Below the pieces are notes generated by a model. The model was not told the DNA's origin. It made no database searches and worked only from the letters and a program-made list of their open reading frames with translations. Positions 11,661 to 22,854 of a stretch of 64,000 nt of DNA are shown one piece after another. The translations under genes were made by a program, and so were the position numbers. Source of the stretch: Jaltomata sinuosa (taxonomy: Eukaryota; Streptophyta; Magnoliopsida; Solanales; Solanaceae); assembly GCA_003996215.1 (NCBI GenBank), contig QJPP01003515.1:186001-250000 (forward strand), given 5' to 3'. Numbering within the stretch: the stretch's first letter is position 1; each line of letters opens with the position of its first letter.

Positions 11661-12129
11661 AACCCAAAAATGGGTTTTATAATTTCATTCTCTCCTCTTC
11701 AATTTTGAAGAGGCAAGGGTTATGATATTAGGCATATTTATACACCTAATTGTCATTATCTATGCGCGTTTAGCTTAGTTTTGAGGATAACTTGATGTAC
11801 TATTGAGGTATGTAGTGTGTAAAGGGTGTACTTTGTGACTAACATATTTGTTCATAGTGTTTGGGATGCATTTGGAACAAATAATGAGTTAAAAAGATCA
11901 ATTAGAGTTTAGACGAGGAAACTAGCTTTGCTAGCTTGAGCTATGCCTATTCTAGCATACTTTGATGAACTCTATGTTGTTATATGGACTTATGGGTGTT
12001 GTGAGTTTTTGTAGGAGACTTTGGAAGAGATATGGAAGCAAATTGAAGCCTACAAACATGCTACAAACCATTAGGATCCAAAACAAGGTGGAAAGATTGT
12101 GTTAAGAGAGGAAAATGGGACGTCAAGAA

Positions 12130-12345
12130 CCACCTCCATGCCACGGAGGCTAGCCTCGTCTATGGGCAGTGTGGAATAGAGGTGGAGTAGTATAAAGCTG
12201 CCCTTTCCAGTGGACTTCCGCATTGGCAGCATGCCACGGCAGTGTCCCTCCGCGTTGGACAGCGTGCTATGGAGCTTAGGCTCTACTATGGCCAATGTGC
12301 CATCAAAACTTAGGCTCCACGATGGCTAGGGTGACACGGACCTTG
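12130..12345 (+). promoter_or_regulatory. Y U3 palindrome cluster
   Basis: GC-rich reiterations of GCCACGG / GGCTAGCC / CCTCCGC words, including the perfect 12-bp palindrome GAGGCTAGCCTC at 12146-12157. It ends about 30 bp before the TATA box. The better-preserved copy in the other LTR (18125-18345) shows the same palindrome inside longer inverted arms. Confidence 0.6.
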
Positions 12346-12373
12346 TTCCCGGTGGGTTCAACTTGTCCTAAAC

Positions 12374-12381
12374 TATAAATA
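12374..12381 (+). promoter_or_regulatory. Y LTR TATA box
   Basis: TATAAATA in the context ACTATAAATAGG, kept at the same LTR position in the second LTR (18371-18378). It is the likely RNA polymerase II core promoter of Y. Confidence 0.7.
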
Positions 12382-13285
12382 GGACACCTAGTTTCAATTA
12401 CACACACTCTTGGACGACTTTGGATTGCAAAAACACAAGGAGGAGGCTACTTTAGGGTTCTTATTCTCTTATTTTTGATGACTTAATTCTTGTATGAAAT
12501 ACATTAATTTTGTAATTATAGATTATATTATGAGTGGCTAAACACCCTCTTTCTAGGGTTGAGGCTACAACATGAATGCTTGATTATGGTTGTTTAGGTG
12601 GTTTATTGTTTATCATGTCATGTGATTGTTCTTACGTTCTTGTTGTAACTATTCTAAAGCATCATGAACTTTAGGATACATCTAAGTCTCAAAATGAATT
12701 GACCATAGGAGTTAAGAGACGGAATGAAGAACATAGGACGTGTGGATCATATCTTTTGTTGTTAGTCAGCAGGTGTAATGAATGACTTGTATTTAGGATA
12801 GAGATATACCTAAACACCCCACTTGGATAATAAAATGGGAAGATGGTTGAATGCATCCAAGTTAAAGACTCACATCCTCGCTCAGCGATGTAGTTGTCAG
12901 ATTAATTTGGGTAGATGACTTATAGGATGACCATTCCGGGGTTATAATTTCAACCCCAAAAACCAATGATCATGATAAACACCAACACTACCTATAAACC
13001 ATAGTTAAAGCATGAATGTGTAGTACCTGCCTCGACCCTGGATTCCTCCATATATTGTTTACAATCCTATTTTCATATCGTCATTATTTCTAGTCTTTAG
13101 TTATCAACAAAAAGCTCAAACTTTTTGTTACGAATCGCATTTATTAAACTCCAATAGTATTGATTAGAATAGATTATTTGTTAATCACCAAGTCCCTGTG
13201 AGATTGATATTTGACTCGTAAGAGCCACTTTATTACTTGCACGACCACATACACTTGCGTGTGCGCTTGGGACGCAATAAGTTTT

Positions 13286-13303
13286 TGGCGCCGTTGCCGG
13301 GGA
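13286..13303 (+). other. Y primer binding site (tRNA-Asp type)
   Basis: TGGCGCCGTTGCCGGGGA lies six bases after the LTR end. This is the primer site typical of Athila-type elements. Decayed copies occur in the tandem array near 19284 (TGGAACCGTTGCCGGGGA) and near 21071 (TAGTACCGTTGTCGGGGA). Confidence 0.92.
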
Positions 13304-13406
13304 CTTGAAAATTAGACACTTTCTAATTTTTGGTTTTTACTAATTTGTTTTATAAGTCCTAACGACTTGATCTTAGCTACTGAACTTACAGGTACAAATT
13401 CTAATT

Positions 13407-14794
13407 TTGAGCAAGCTGGCAAGGGATAAGAAACCGGTTGACCCACTTCTTAAACCTGAGAAACACTTGCACCAAGCGTTGAGAGAAGCAACACTTCTCA
13501 ATCAAAACCAGCAAGTTTTCAACCGGCTGAGACTATTCCTGCAGTCATGGCGGAGGAACCACCACCAGCCCATAGGACAGTGCACGAAGTGGCAATCCCA
13601 CTCGCAACCAATGTGACCTCCTGCATTCAGAAGCCAGCCATAGGAGGCAGATTTGAACTGAAACAAAATATGGTGCAATTTTTGCACACAAGTGGATAGT
13701 TTACAAGCTTTTCACATGAGTCTCACACAGACTACGTGAGGCTCACACTCTTGACATTCTCATTATTTGGAGAAGATAAGAAGTGGTTGAAGGCAGATCC
13801 GTTAAATTCGATCACAACATGGGATGCTTTAGCAAAGAAGTTGCTCATCCGATTCTTTCCCTTAGGCAAAACTGCAAAGTTGAGGAGTGAAATTCTAAGC
13901 TTTAAGAAGAAACCAAACGAGAATCTCTATCATGCATGGGAGAGATTCAAGTCTCTTCTAAGGGATTGTCCACATCACCAACAGACTAATGAGGTATTAG
14001 CTCTAACCTTTGTTGAAAGTCTTGACCACAACACAAAAAATTTGCTAGATTCAGTGGGAGGTGGTCAAGCTTTGGAGTAAACCTATGATGAGCTATATAC
14101 TCTTCTCAACTGTATTGTACAAGGCAATCCAGAGTGGAATGGTGAAATGGCTAGAAACACGGTGAAGAAGTCTGCAGGTATAATTGAGTTAGATAGTGTC
14201 ACGACATTAGCAGCACAGTTGGCCAGTTTTCAAACTGAGATGATGGCTCAGTTCAACAATTTGAGTGCGACTCAACCTTAAGCTCAGGTTAATGCAGTGC
14301 AACAGGTTCAGACTTGGTGCGAAACTTGTGGTTTGACTGGTCATTCAGCAGACTTATATGGAGCAAATTTAGGGTCGATAACCTTTGTAGGCAATGCACA
14401 AAAAAGAAATTTAAACTATGGTAATGCCTACAACCGAAATTGGTAGAGTTAGTCCAACTACTCTTGGGGAAGTAATCAGGCTCAACAATAGCAAGGTACA
14501 TAGAACAACACTCAGGACAATAATATTGAGGAAATGTTGAAGAAGATCATGACTAATCAAGAACAGATTGCTGCTGAACAAGCAAAGATGGTTGCTGCCA
14601 TAAAAAATCAGCAATTAGCCACAAAGACATTGGAAGTTCAAATGGGACAGCTAGCTCAGGCCCAGAATAAAAGGCCTCAAGGGGGTTTACCTAGTGATAT
14701 AGAAAATCCAAAGCAATTTATGGCAATCACCTTGAGGAGTGGTAGAGATTTTACTAATGCACCCCCAAAGAAAAATAATGAGGTGCAAGAATAG
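13407..14794 (+). pseudogene. gag: Y gag (Athila-like)
   Basis: Capsid gene of Y. The N-terminal part (SKLARDKKPVDPLLKPE) has no ATG in frame; the codon there is TTG, so the true start is lost or further upstream. A frameshift follows near 13515, and a deletion near 13710 removes the GLSHEDPQVYLQNF segment still present in the later array copies. From 13736 the core is clear: KWLKADPLNSITTWDALAKK, FFPLGKTAKLRSEILSF, ENLYHAWERFKSLLRDCPHH, the known Athila gag signature. Stops occur near 14078 and 14279. A CxxC-type remnant (TWCETCGLTGHSA) is near 14310, and a coiled-coil-like stretch (KKIMTNQEQIAAEQAKMVAAIK) precedes MAITLRSGRDF near 14720. It is non-functional. Confidence 0.9.
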
Positions 14795-14829
14795 TTGATC
14801 AATTCCAACAAGACATAAAAGTAGGCTCA

Positions 14830-15826
14830 GTCGAAAGAAGTTGGCAGAAAGGGGAAGTATGAGTACCCTAATGAGAAGCTAATTGAGAAACCTCGAAACA
14901 GACCACCACCATAATTCCCCCAAAAGCTCAAGAAAGCCAAAGAGGATGCGTGTTTTAAGAAGTTCTTTGACACGTTCAGAGAACTTCACATTAACCTTCC
15001 ATTGTTAGATGTTTTGCAGGGAATGCCTAAGTAATCTAAGTACTTGAAGGATGTGGTGGCAAATAAGAGAAGGCTTGCAGATGTTAAGACTATGGCACTT
15101 ATGGAGGAGTGCAGTTCAGTGGTGATGATCAAGATGACCAAAACGCTCAAGTACCCGGGGAGTTTCACCCTCCCTATACAAATAGGTAAAATTGATATTG
15201 TTCAAGCCTTCAATGACTTAGGGGAAAGCATCAATCTGATGCCCCTTTCATTATTTAAGACTCTTGGGTTGGGGTATCCAAGGCCTTCCTCAGTTGTGCT
15301 ACAGATGGCGGACATGACCAGAGTGGTCACCATAGGAATTATTGAGGATGTTCTCATCAAGGTTGGTAAGTTTATTATCCCTGCTGACTTTATTTTTCTT
15401 GATTATGATGCAGATGAAAGGGTGCCAATCATATTAGGACATCCATTCTTGGCTACTGGTAGAGCACTGATTGATGTGAGAGAGGGCACGCTCAAAATGA
15501 TATTGAATGATGAAGAAGTAGTCTTTAGAGTGTATACAGCACTCAACACACCCTCACACTATAAGAATCTATGCCTTATCACAGTGATGGAAGTGGATGG
15601 GTGTGGGGTGGAGAAGATCATACCTCTAATTACCTCTTCGAATTCTGTCATTGAGCTGTCCGAATTGATGAAAGAGCCTGAACCTGAAGGACCTAAACAA
15701 AATGCTGAAAAGTTAGGTGTGAGGAAAGCCCTAGACCTCGAGTGTGAGCATAAGAGATGTCTGAAAAGAAGGAAAAGATGGGCCCCAAGTGGGAGGAAGA
15801 GAATGGGAATAAAAGGTATGATCTGA
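14830..15826 (+). pseudogene. Y aspartic protease region
   Basis: Follows gag. Strings FFDTFRELHINLPLLDVLQG and KYLKDVVANKRRL lead into the protease core with FNDLGESINLMPLSLFKTLGLG, RGIIEDVLIKVGKF-type sequence and PIILGHPFLATGRALIDV. The active site of this family usually reads DLGASIN; here Ala is Glu. The frame is open from 15044 to 15826, much longer than chance, and ends in a Lys/Arg-rich tail. Two stops precede it (near 14913 and 15034). In a complete Athila element RT and integrase would follow, but here the frame runs directly into the 3' tail motif. Confidence 0.88.
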
Positions 15827-15833
15827 GTGGTGC

Positions 15834-15876
15834 TGCGATGGTAAATCAGGAACTGCTTGGGAGGCAACCTAAGTTA
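15834..15876 (+). other. Conserved tail motif shared with Z
   Basis: Contains GGTAAATCAGGAACTGCTTG and then GGAGGCAACCTAAGTT. If translated it would give a GKSGTAWEAT-like peptide. The same motif occurs in Z (52101-52145, minus strand), in both cases just after the last recognisable gag/protease coding sequence. I have met this tail at the ends of Athila-type coding regions, but its role is not known to me. Confidence 0.6.
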
Positions 15877-17707
15877 AAGTAGTATTTGTACTTTATTTAG
15901 TTTTTCTTTAGTATCACTTTTGGTTTTGTTTTTGTGTGATGTCAACAGGTTGAAGGTAAGTATGAGTACGTGAGATCTTAGCTAACGAGCATGAAACACA
16001 CTATGTGTGGGGTCTTTCGGACCCCATTGATGGACATGATGCTACTAGCTAGGCCTAGAAGCCTCAGGGAGTATTTCTAACTTTATGTTTAATTTATATT
16101 ATGGGGTCAAAGTACGAATTTAAGTGTGGGGTGGAAATCTTCCGATTTGTTTAGGGTGAAGTGCGCTATAGGGTGTCCATCTTTAGTATTTGCAAGTTTT
16201 TGATTTAATTGAAAAAAATTACAAAAAGATTTTGTCTTGGTTTGTTTATTTTGTGTTTGCTCTGTTTAGTAGAAGCACACTTCACCCACCCCTCGGTTTT
16301 TCTTTTTGGTTCTTTTTCAGGGGGAAGCCCTTTGAACCCAATATCCTTTTTCATTTTTAAGAGTAAATTTTAATTTTTTGTTATTAGGAGTAAATAGAGA
16401 TGCTTTTGCTAGGTGCTACACATGATTACTTGTTGAAAGTAGGTGTTTAATTTGATGGCATGATGTGAAAAAAAGTGAATAACTACTGTGAGACACCTAG
16501 GCTTTTTTATCTGACTCTTCTGTGATGCTGGCTTAAATGTGAATTCTTGCAATTGCTTGGTTGAGAGTCTTTAGGTAGCCTTCTTGATTTGAATATTTTC
16601 CATGTGTGAGTGAGGTTTTGTATGGTCCATGTCGCATTTTGGTGTCTAGAACTTGCCCCGTGTGTTTGCAAAATGAAATAAAGAATGTTGAGTTTAGGAA
16701 ATTATATAGGCATTTCTTTGATAACCATGTTTTATACCCTATTTACCTACCCTTGTGCATAACCTTAGCTATCCCTATTGAGCCTTTAGCCTATTCCTTG
16801 GCAGCTTCATTTATAGCTTATTCAGTTTCTTTCAATTTCCCATAATTTGATCCAAAACTCCTAAGCGCTTTAGTTGAAAAAATTAAGATGTTAAGGAGTG
16901 TAAAATTTAATAAGGAAAAAAGTGAAATAAATCCCCTGGGAAATAGCTTTTGGTGTATCAAAAAGGTTTATGTGTTGTTTATAGAGAGTCATGTAATGAA
17001 AACAAAAATTGATCAAAAGTATGTGTTGATAGCAGATACTCCCTACTAAAGATGTGTAAGCTAGCCTAAAGAGATGGGGCAAAACAAAATAGAGTTGGGA
17101 AGATAAGATAAGTGTAAAATAGGTTGGTTGGAGATGATGTTAATGTAAAGTGTGATGTATGAAAGAGCTTAGGGGAGATAGTCACTATTCTTGACCAAAT
17201 AGTTGCTACCCATCCCTTAGCCGACAGTATATCCCTGAAAGTCCTACTTGATCTTGAGCCTTGACATTCTGATATTAGTGGAGTACTACACTAAGGGCAA
17301 GCTTATGGTTCATCTTATGTGACATGTGAATTCTTTGAGAGACTGAGAAAAATTAGATTCTTACACTCATTCTTGTGATAACTTGCACATGTGTGAGTGA
17401 ATATGGGTAACTCTCTTGTGGTGAGGGCGCTTGTTTGATGATGGATAGGTGACTTATATCATATCTTCGTTGAGTAATGTGCATGAGTTTTCCAACTGAG
17501 TAGAGTAAATTCTTGATGCTAGGAAGTTTTTGAGTAGCATTCATGTGACTCTAGTTGTAATATGTCATGCTGAATGTAGAACTTGCTATTCATGTGGTCG
17601 TTGTAGATCTAGCTTGAGTGTCTTAGTTTTTATAGAGTGTCTTAGTTTTAATGGATTCTTCCTTGATTGTGACTATTATAGAGAGTTGTTCAAGGACGAA
17701 CAAGGCT
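15877..17707 (+). other. Y 3' non-coding region with internal polypurine-tract copy
   Basis: 1.8 kb between the tail motif and the true polypurine tract. No frame resembles a protein. It contains an exact 15-base copy of the polypurine tract, TTAAGTGTGGGGTGG, at 16120-16134, and a partial one near 16002. A possible splice donor (AAGGTAAGT) lies near 15952. The rest is AT-rich. In Z the corresponding region carries an env-position ORF; none is seen here. Confidence 0.6.
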
Positions 17708-17722
17708 TTAAGTGTGGGGTGG
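17708..17722 (+). other. Y polypurine tract
   Basis: TTAAGTGTGGGGTGG directly abuts TGATATTAGGC of the 3' LTR, the position where plus-strand synthesis would start. Confidence 0.85.
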
Positions 17723-19276
17723 TGATATTAGGCGTATTTATACACCTACATGTCATTATCTATGCGCGTTTATCTTAGTTTTAAGGATATCATAATGTAC
17801 TATTGACGTATGTCGTGTGTAAAGGGTGTACTTTGTGCCTAACGTATATGTTTATAGTGTTTGGGTTGCATTTGGAACAAATAATGAGTTAGAAAGATCA
17901 ATTAAAGTTTAGACGAGGAAACTAACTTTACTAGCTTGAGCTATGCCTATTCTAGCGTACTTGGATGAACTCTATGTTGTTATATGGACTTATCGGTTTT
18001 GTGAGTTATTGTAGGAGACTTTGGAAGAGATATGGAAGCAAATTGAAGCCTATAAACATGTTAAAAACCATTGGGACACAAAACAAGGTGGAAAGATTAC
18101 GTTGGAGGCGAAAATGGGACATCAAGAACCACCCCCGTGCCACAGAGGCTAGCCTCCGCTATGGGAAGCGTGGCACGGTGAAGGAGCAGCATGAAGATGC
18201 CCTTTCCAATGGACTACCACATTGGCAGCATGCCACGATAGTGGCCCTCCATGTTGGAAAGTGTGCCACAAAGCCTAGGCTCCGCTATGGCCAAGGTGCC
18301 ACAGATCTTAGGCTCGCGATGGCTGGGGTGACACGGACCCTGTTCCCGAAAGGTTCAGCTTGTCCTACACTATAAATAGGACACCTAGTTTTAATTACAC
18401 ACACTCTTGGATGACTTTGGATTGCTAAAACACAAGAAGGAGGCTACTTTAGGGTTCTTATTCTCTTCTTTTTCATTACTTAATTCTTGTATGAACTACA
18501 TCAATTTTGTAATTACCAATTAGATTATGAGTGGATAAACACCCACTTTCTAGGGTTGAGGCTACAACATGAATGCTTGATTATGGTTATTTAGTTGGTT
18601 TATTGTTTATCAGCTCATGTGATTGTTCTTACGTTCTTGTTGTAACTATTCTAAAGTGTCATGAACTTTAGGATACATCTAAGTCTCAAAACGAATTGAC
18701 CATAGGAGTTAAGAGAAGGAATGAAGAATGTAGGAGATGTGGATCATATATTTTGTTGTTAATCAGCAAGTGTAAAGAATGATTTGCGGTTAGGATAGAG
18801 ATATACCTAAACGCCCCACTTGTTTAATAAAATGGGAAGATGGTTTATTGCATCCAAGTTAAAGACTCACATCCCCGCTCAATGATGTAGTTGTGAGATT
18901 AATTTGGGCAGATGATTTAGAGGATGACCATTCCCGGGTTATAATATCAACCCCGCAAACCAATGATCACGATAAACACCAACACCAGTTATAAACCATA
19001 GTTAAAGCATGAATGTGTAGTAACTGCCTCGACCCTTGATTCCTCCATATATTGTTTACAATCCTATATTCATATCGTCATTATTTCTAGTCTTTAGTTA
19101 TAAACACAAAGCTCAAACTTTTGGTTACGAATCACAATTATTAAACTCCAATAGTATTGATTAGAATAGATTGTTTGTTAAGCACCAAGTCCTTGTGGGA
19201 TCAATATTCGGCTCGTAAGAGCCACTTTATTACTTGCACGACCACATACGCTTGCATGTGTGCTTGGGACGCAACA
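17723..19276 (+). repeat. Y second LTR
   Basis: TGATATTAGGCGTATT to GACGCAACA, paired with 11723-13279. TATAAATA is at 18371-18378. It closes the main Y unit and also acts as the 5' LTR of the adjoining array. Confidence 0.93.
18125..18345 (+). promoter_or_regulatory. Y second-LTR U3 cluster with nested palindrome
   Basis: CCGTGCCAC (18135-18143) and GTGGCACGG (18170-18178) are perfect 9-base inverted arms. Between them lies the perfect palindrome GAGGCTAGCCTC (18145-18156). Further words of the same type run on to about 18345, 25 bp before the TATA box. Confidence 0.65.
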
Positions 19277-21064
19277 AATTTTTTGGAACCGTTGCCGGGG
19301 ACTTGAAAGTTAGCAACTTTCTAATTTTTGTTTTTTTCTATTTTGTTTTATAAGTGCAAACGACTTGATATTATCTACTGAACTTGCAGGTATAGGTTCT
19401 AACCTTGAGCAAGCTAGCAAGGGATAAGGAACTGGTTGACCCACTTCCTGAACCTGAGCAACACTTGCACCAAGAGTTGAGAGAAGCAGCACTTCTCAAA
19501 CAAAACCATCAAGTTCAACCGACTGAGACTATTCCTGCAGTCATGGCAGAGGAACCACCACCAGCCCGTAGGATAGTGCATGAAGTGGCAATCCCACTCA
19601 CAACCAATGTGACCTCTTGCATTTAGAAGCCATCCGTATGAGGCAGATTTGAACTGAAACAGAATATAGTGCCATTGTTGCACACAAGCGGACAGTTTAC
19701 AGGCTTGTCACATGAGGATCCATAAGTTTATCTCCAGAACCTTTTGGAGATCAGTGACACATTATTCCCACAGTAGTCTCCATAGACTATGTGAGGCTTA
19801 CACTCTTCCCATTCTCATTATTAGGAGAAGAGAAGAAGTGGTTGAAGGCAGAACCTTCAAATTCGATCATAACATGGGATAATTTAACAAAGAAGTTCCC
19901 CATCTAATTCTTTCCCTCAGGCAAAACTGCAAAGTTTAGGAGTGAAATTTTAAGCTTCAAGAAGAAACCAGACGAGAATATCTATTATTCATGGGAGAGA
20001 TTCAAGTCTCTTCTAAGGAATTACCCATATCACCAGCAGACTAATGAGGTATTATCTCACACCTTTGTTGAATGTCTTGACCTCAACACAAAATTTTGCT
20101 AGATTCAGCGGTAGGTTGTCAAGCTTTGGAGAACACCTATGATGAGCTATATACTTTCCTCAACTTTATTGCACTAGGAAATCAAGAGTGGAATAGTGAT
20201 ATGTACCGAAACACGGTGAAGAAGTCTACATGTATGATTGAGTTAGATAGTGTCATAACATTAGCAGCACAGTTGGCCAGTTTTCAAACCCAGATGATGG
20301 CTCAGTTCAACAAGTTGAGTTGTCATTTGCAGACTTATATGGAGCAAATCTGGGGTCGGTAAACTTTGTAGGCAATGCACAAAAAGTTAAACTTTGTTTA
20401 TCATGTCATGTGATTGTTCTTACGTTCTTGTTGTAACTATTCTAAAGCGTCATGAACTTTAGGATACATATAATCTCAAAACGAATTGACCATAGGATTT
20501 AAGAGATTGAATGAATAATGTAGGAGGTGTGGATCATATCTTTTGTTGTTAGTCAACAATTGTAAAGAATGATTTGGGGTTAGGATAGAGATATACCTAA
20601 ACTCCCCACTTGGTTAATAAAATGGGAAGATGGTTTAATGCATCCAAGTTAAAGACTCACATCCCCGCTCAACAATGTAGTTGTGAGATTGATTTGGGTA
20701 GATGTCTTAGAGGATGACCATTCCCGGGTTATAATATCAACCCTGCAAACCAATGATCACAATAAACACCAACACTTGATATAAACCATAGTTAAAGAAT
20801 GAATTTGTAGTAACTACCTTGACCATAGATTCCTCCATATATTGTTTACAATCCTATTTTCATATCGTCATTATTTCTAGTCTTTAGTTATAAACACAAA
20901 GCTCAAACTTTTAGTTGCGAATCACATTTATTAAACTCCAATAGTATTGATTAGAATACATTGTTGTTAAGCACCAAGTCCCTGTGGGATCAATATTCGG
21001 CTCGTAAGAGCAACTTTATTACTTGCACTATCATATACACTTGCGTGTGTGCTTGGGACAAATA
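19277..21064 (+). repeat. Y tandem module, unit 1 (PBS + gag + truncated LTR)
   Basis: Starts with the primer site after the second LTR, runs through gag to GGCAATGCACAAAAAGTT (to about 20388), then jumps directly into the LTR at TTTGTTTATCATGTCATG, equal to about 12606 in the 5' LTR, and continues to the LTR end. The U3, palindrome cluster and TATA box are therefore missing from this truncated LTR. Gag also has an ~80-bp internal deletion (GAGTTGTCATTTGCAG near 20318) compared with 14255-14345. Confidence 0.88.
19405..20362 (+). pseudogene. gag: Y gag fragment in array unit 1
   Basis: The N-terminal part is open at 19405-19626 (MAEEPPPARRIVHEVAIPL near the end), again starting at TTG rather than ATG. 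The core follows with stops and frameshifts (KKWLKAEPSNSI near 19840, KTAKFRSEILSF, ENIYYSWERFKSLL). The segment HEDPQVYLQN, missing from the main copy, is retained near 19715. The C-terminal part is open at 20096-20362, then is cut by the jump into LTR sequence. No product is expected. Confidence 0.85.
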
Positions 21065-22854
21065 AGTTTTTAGTACCGTTGTCGGGGACTTGAAAATTAG
21101 AAACTTTCTAATTTTTGGTTTTTTCTATTATGTTTAATAAGTGCTAACGACTTGATATTATCTACTGAACTTGCAGGTATAGGTTCTAACCTTGAGCAAG
21201 ATAGCAAGAAATAAGGAACTGGTTGACCCACTTCCGGAACCTAAGCAACACTTGCACCAAGCGTTGAGAGAAGCAGCACTTCTCAATCAAAACCAGCAAG
21301 TTCAACCGGTTGAGCCTATTATTGCAGTAATGGCGGAGGAACCACCACCAGCCCATAGGACAGTGCGCGAAGTGGCAATCCCACTCGCAACCAATGTGAC
21401 CTCTTGCATTTAAAAGCCAGCTGCATAAGGCAGATTTGAACTAAAACAGAATATAGTGCAAATGTTGCACACAAGTGGATAGTTTACAGGCTTGTCACAT
21501 GAGGATCCACAAGTTTATCTCCAGAACTTTTTGGAGATCAGTGACATATTCATTCTTGTAGTAGTCGCCATAGACTATGTGAGGCTTACACTCTTCCCAT
21601 TCTCATTATTGGGAGAAGAGAAGAAGTGGTTGAAGGCAGAACCTTCAAATTCGATCACAACATGGGATAATTTAACAAAGAAGTTCCTCATCCAATTCTT
21701 TCCTTCAGGAAAAACTGCAAAGTTGAGGAGTGAAATTCTAAGCTTCAAGCAGAAACCAGACGAGAATCTCTATTATGCATGGGAGAGATTCAAGCCTCTT
21801 ATAAGGGATTGCCTATATCACCAGCAGACTAATGAGGTATTAGCTCATACCTTTGTTGAATGTCTTGACCACAACACAAATTTTTTTCTAGATTAAGCGG
21901 TTTGTGGTCAAGCTTTGGATAAAAGCTACGATGAGCTATATACTCTCCTCAAATGTATTGCACAAGGCAATCCAGAGTGGAATAGTGACATGTCCAGAAA
22001 CACGGTGAAAAAGTCAACAAGTATGATAGAGTTAGATTGTGTCACAGCATTAGTAGCACAATTGGCCAGTTTTCAAACCTATATGATGGATCAGTTCAAC
22101 AAGTTGAGTGGTTATTCGGCAGACTTATGTGGAACAAATCTAGAGTCGGTAAACTTTGTAGGCAATGCACAAAAAGTTGAACTTTGTTTATCATGTCATG
22201 TGAGTGTTCTTACATTCTTGTTGTAACTATTCTAATGCGTCATGAACTTTAGGATATATCTAAGTCTCAAAACTAATTGACTATAGGAGTTAAGAGACGG
22301 AATGAAGAACGTAAGAGGTGTGGATCATATCTTTTGTTGTTAGTCAGCAAGTGTAAAGAATGATTTGCAGTTAGGATAGAGATATACCTAAATATCCCAC
22401 TTGGTTAATAAAATGGAAAGATGGTTGAATGCATCCAAGTTAGAGACTCACATCCCCGCTCAATAATGTAGTTGTGAGATATTTGGTAGATGTCTTAGAG
22501 GATGACCATTCTCTAGTTATAATATCAACCCTGCAAACCAATGATCACAATAAACACTAACACTGGCTATAAATCATAGTTAAAGCATGCATATGTATTA
22601 ACTGCCTTGACCCTGGATTCCTCCATATATTGTTTACAATCCTATTTTCATATCATCATTATTTCTAGTATTTATTTATAAACACAAAGCTCAATCTTTT
22701 GGTTAAAAATCATATTTATTAAACTCCAATAGTATTGATTAGAATAGATATTTTGTTTAAGCACCAAGTCCTTGTGGATCAATATTCAGCTCGTAAGAGC
22801 TATTTTATTACTTGCACAACCATATACACTTACGTGTGCGCTTGGGATGCAACA
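21065..22854 (+). repeat. Y tandem module, unit 2
   Basis: Second copy of the 1.79-kb module. The anchor GGCAATGCAC lies at 20371 in unit 1 and 22161 here, an offset of 1,790. The gag-to-LTR junction and the ~80-bp gag deletion are the same in both units, so the module was already rearranged before it was duplicated. It ends GATGCAACA at 22854, the outer end of Y. Confidence 0.88.
21192..22140 (+). pseudogene. gag: Y gag fragment in array unit 2
   Basis: The least damaged gag core of the three: open parts 21192-21413 and 21492-21896 cover EDPQVYLQNFLEISD, FSLLGEEKKWLKAEPSNSIT, FFPSGKTAKLRSEILSFKQK and ENLYYAWERFKPLIRDC. Stops lie near 21412, 21424 and 21895. It ends within the sequence before the zinc-knuckle region and joins LTR sequence near 22180. 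The coding remnants of all three Y gag copies can be aligned without gaps over the core. Confidence 0.85.

Larger units (their letters stand above)
8766..11722 (+). mobile_element. X copy A, left part (LARD-like, non-coding)
   Basis: Holds the last ~200 bp of a truncated 5' LTR (to 8967, ending CATGACA), a 2.2-kb internal region (8968-11164) and the first ~560 bp of the 3' LTR (11165-11722). It matches 35210-38165 of X copy B along its length. No reading frame resembles a retroelement protein on either strand. The primer site is decayed (AATGAAATTAGAGCC where TGGTATCAGAGCC is expected). The element continues after Y at 22855. The short frames found here are chance. Confidence 0.85.
11723..13279 (+). 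repeat. Y 5' LTR
   Basis: 1,557 bp, TGATATTAGGC to GACGCAATA (the expected CA end has become TA). It pairs with 17723-19276 (1,554 bp). Contains the palindrome cluster at 12130-12345, TATAAATA at 12374-12381, then AT-rich R/U5. No coding potential is seen. Confidence 0.93.
11723..22854 (+). mobile_element. Y: Athila-like gag-protease element with a 3' tandem array
   Basis: Inserted into the 3' LTR of X copy A: X sequence stops at 11722 and resumes at 22855, whereas X copy B is continuous across the same point (near 38180). Y starts TGATATTAGGC and ends GATGCAACA. The flanks GGTTA and TGTTC share only GTT, so the target-site duplication is decayed or shifted. The main unit is LTR (11723-13279), primer site, gag, protease, 1.9 kb of non-coding DNA, polypurine tract, LTR (17723-19276). 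It is followed by two copies of a 1.79-kb module made of the PBS, part of gag and the downstream half of the LTR. RT, RNase H and integrase are absent, so Y depended on another element for replication. Confidence 0.9.

Noticed and set aside
15044..15826. Intact host aspartic protease gene
   Set aside because: Active-site motif is the Athila DLGxSIN type with Ala to Glu, continuous with a broken gag upstream, inside an element with PBS and LTRs.
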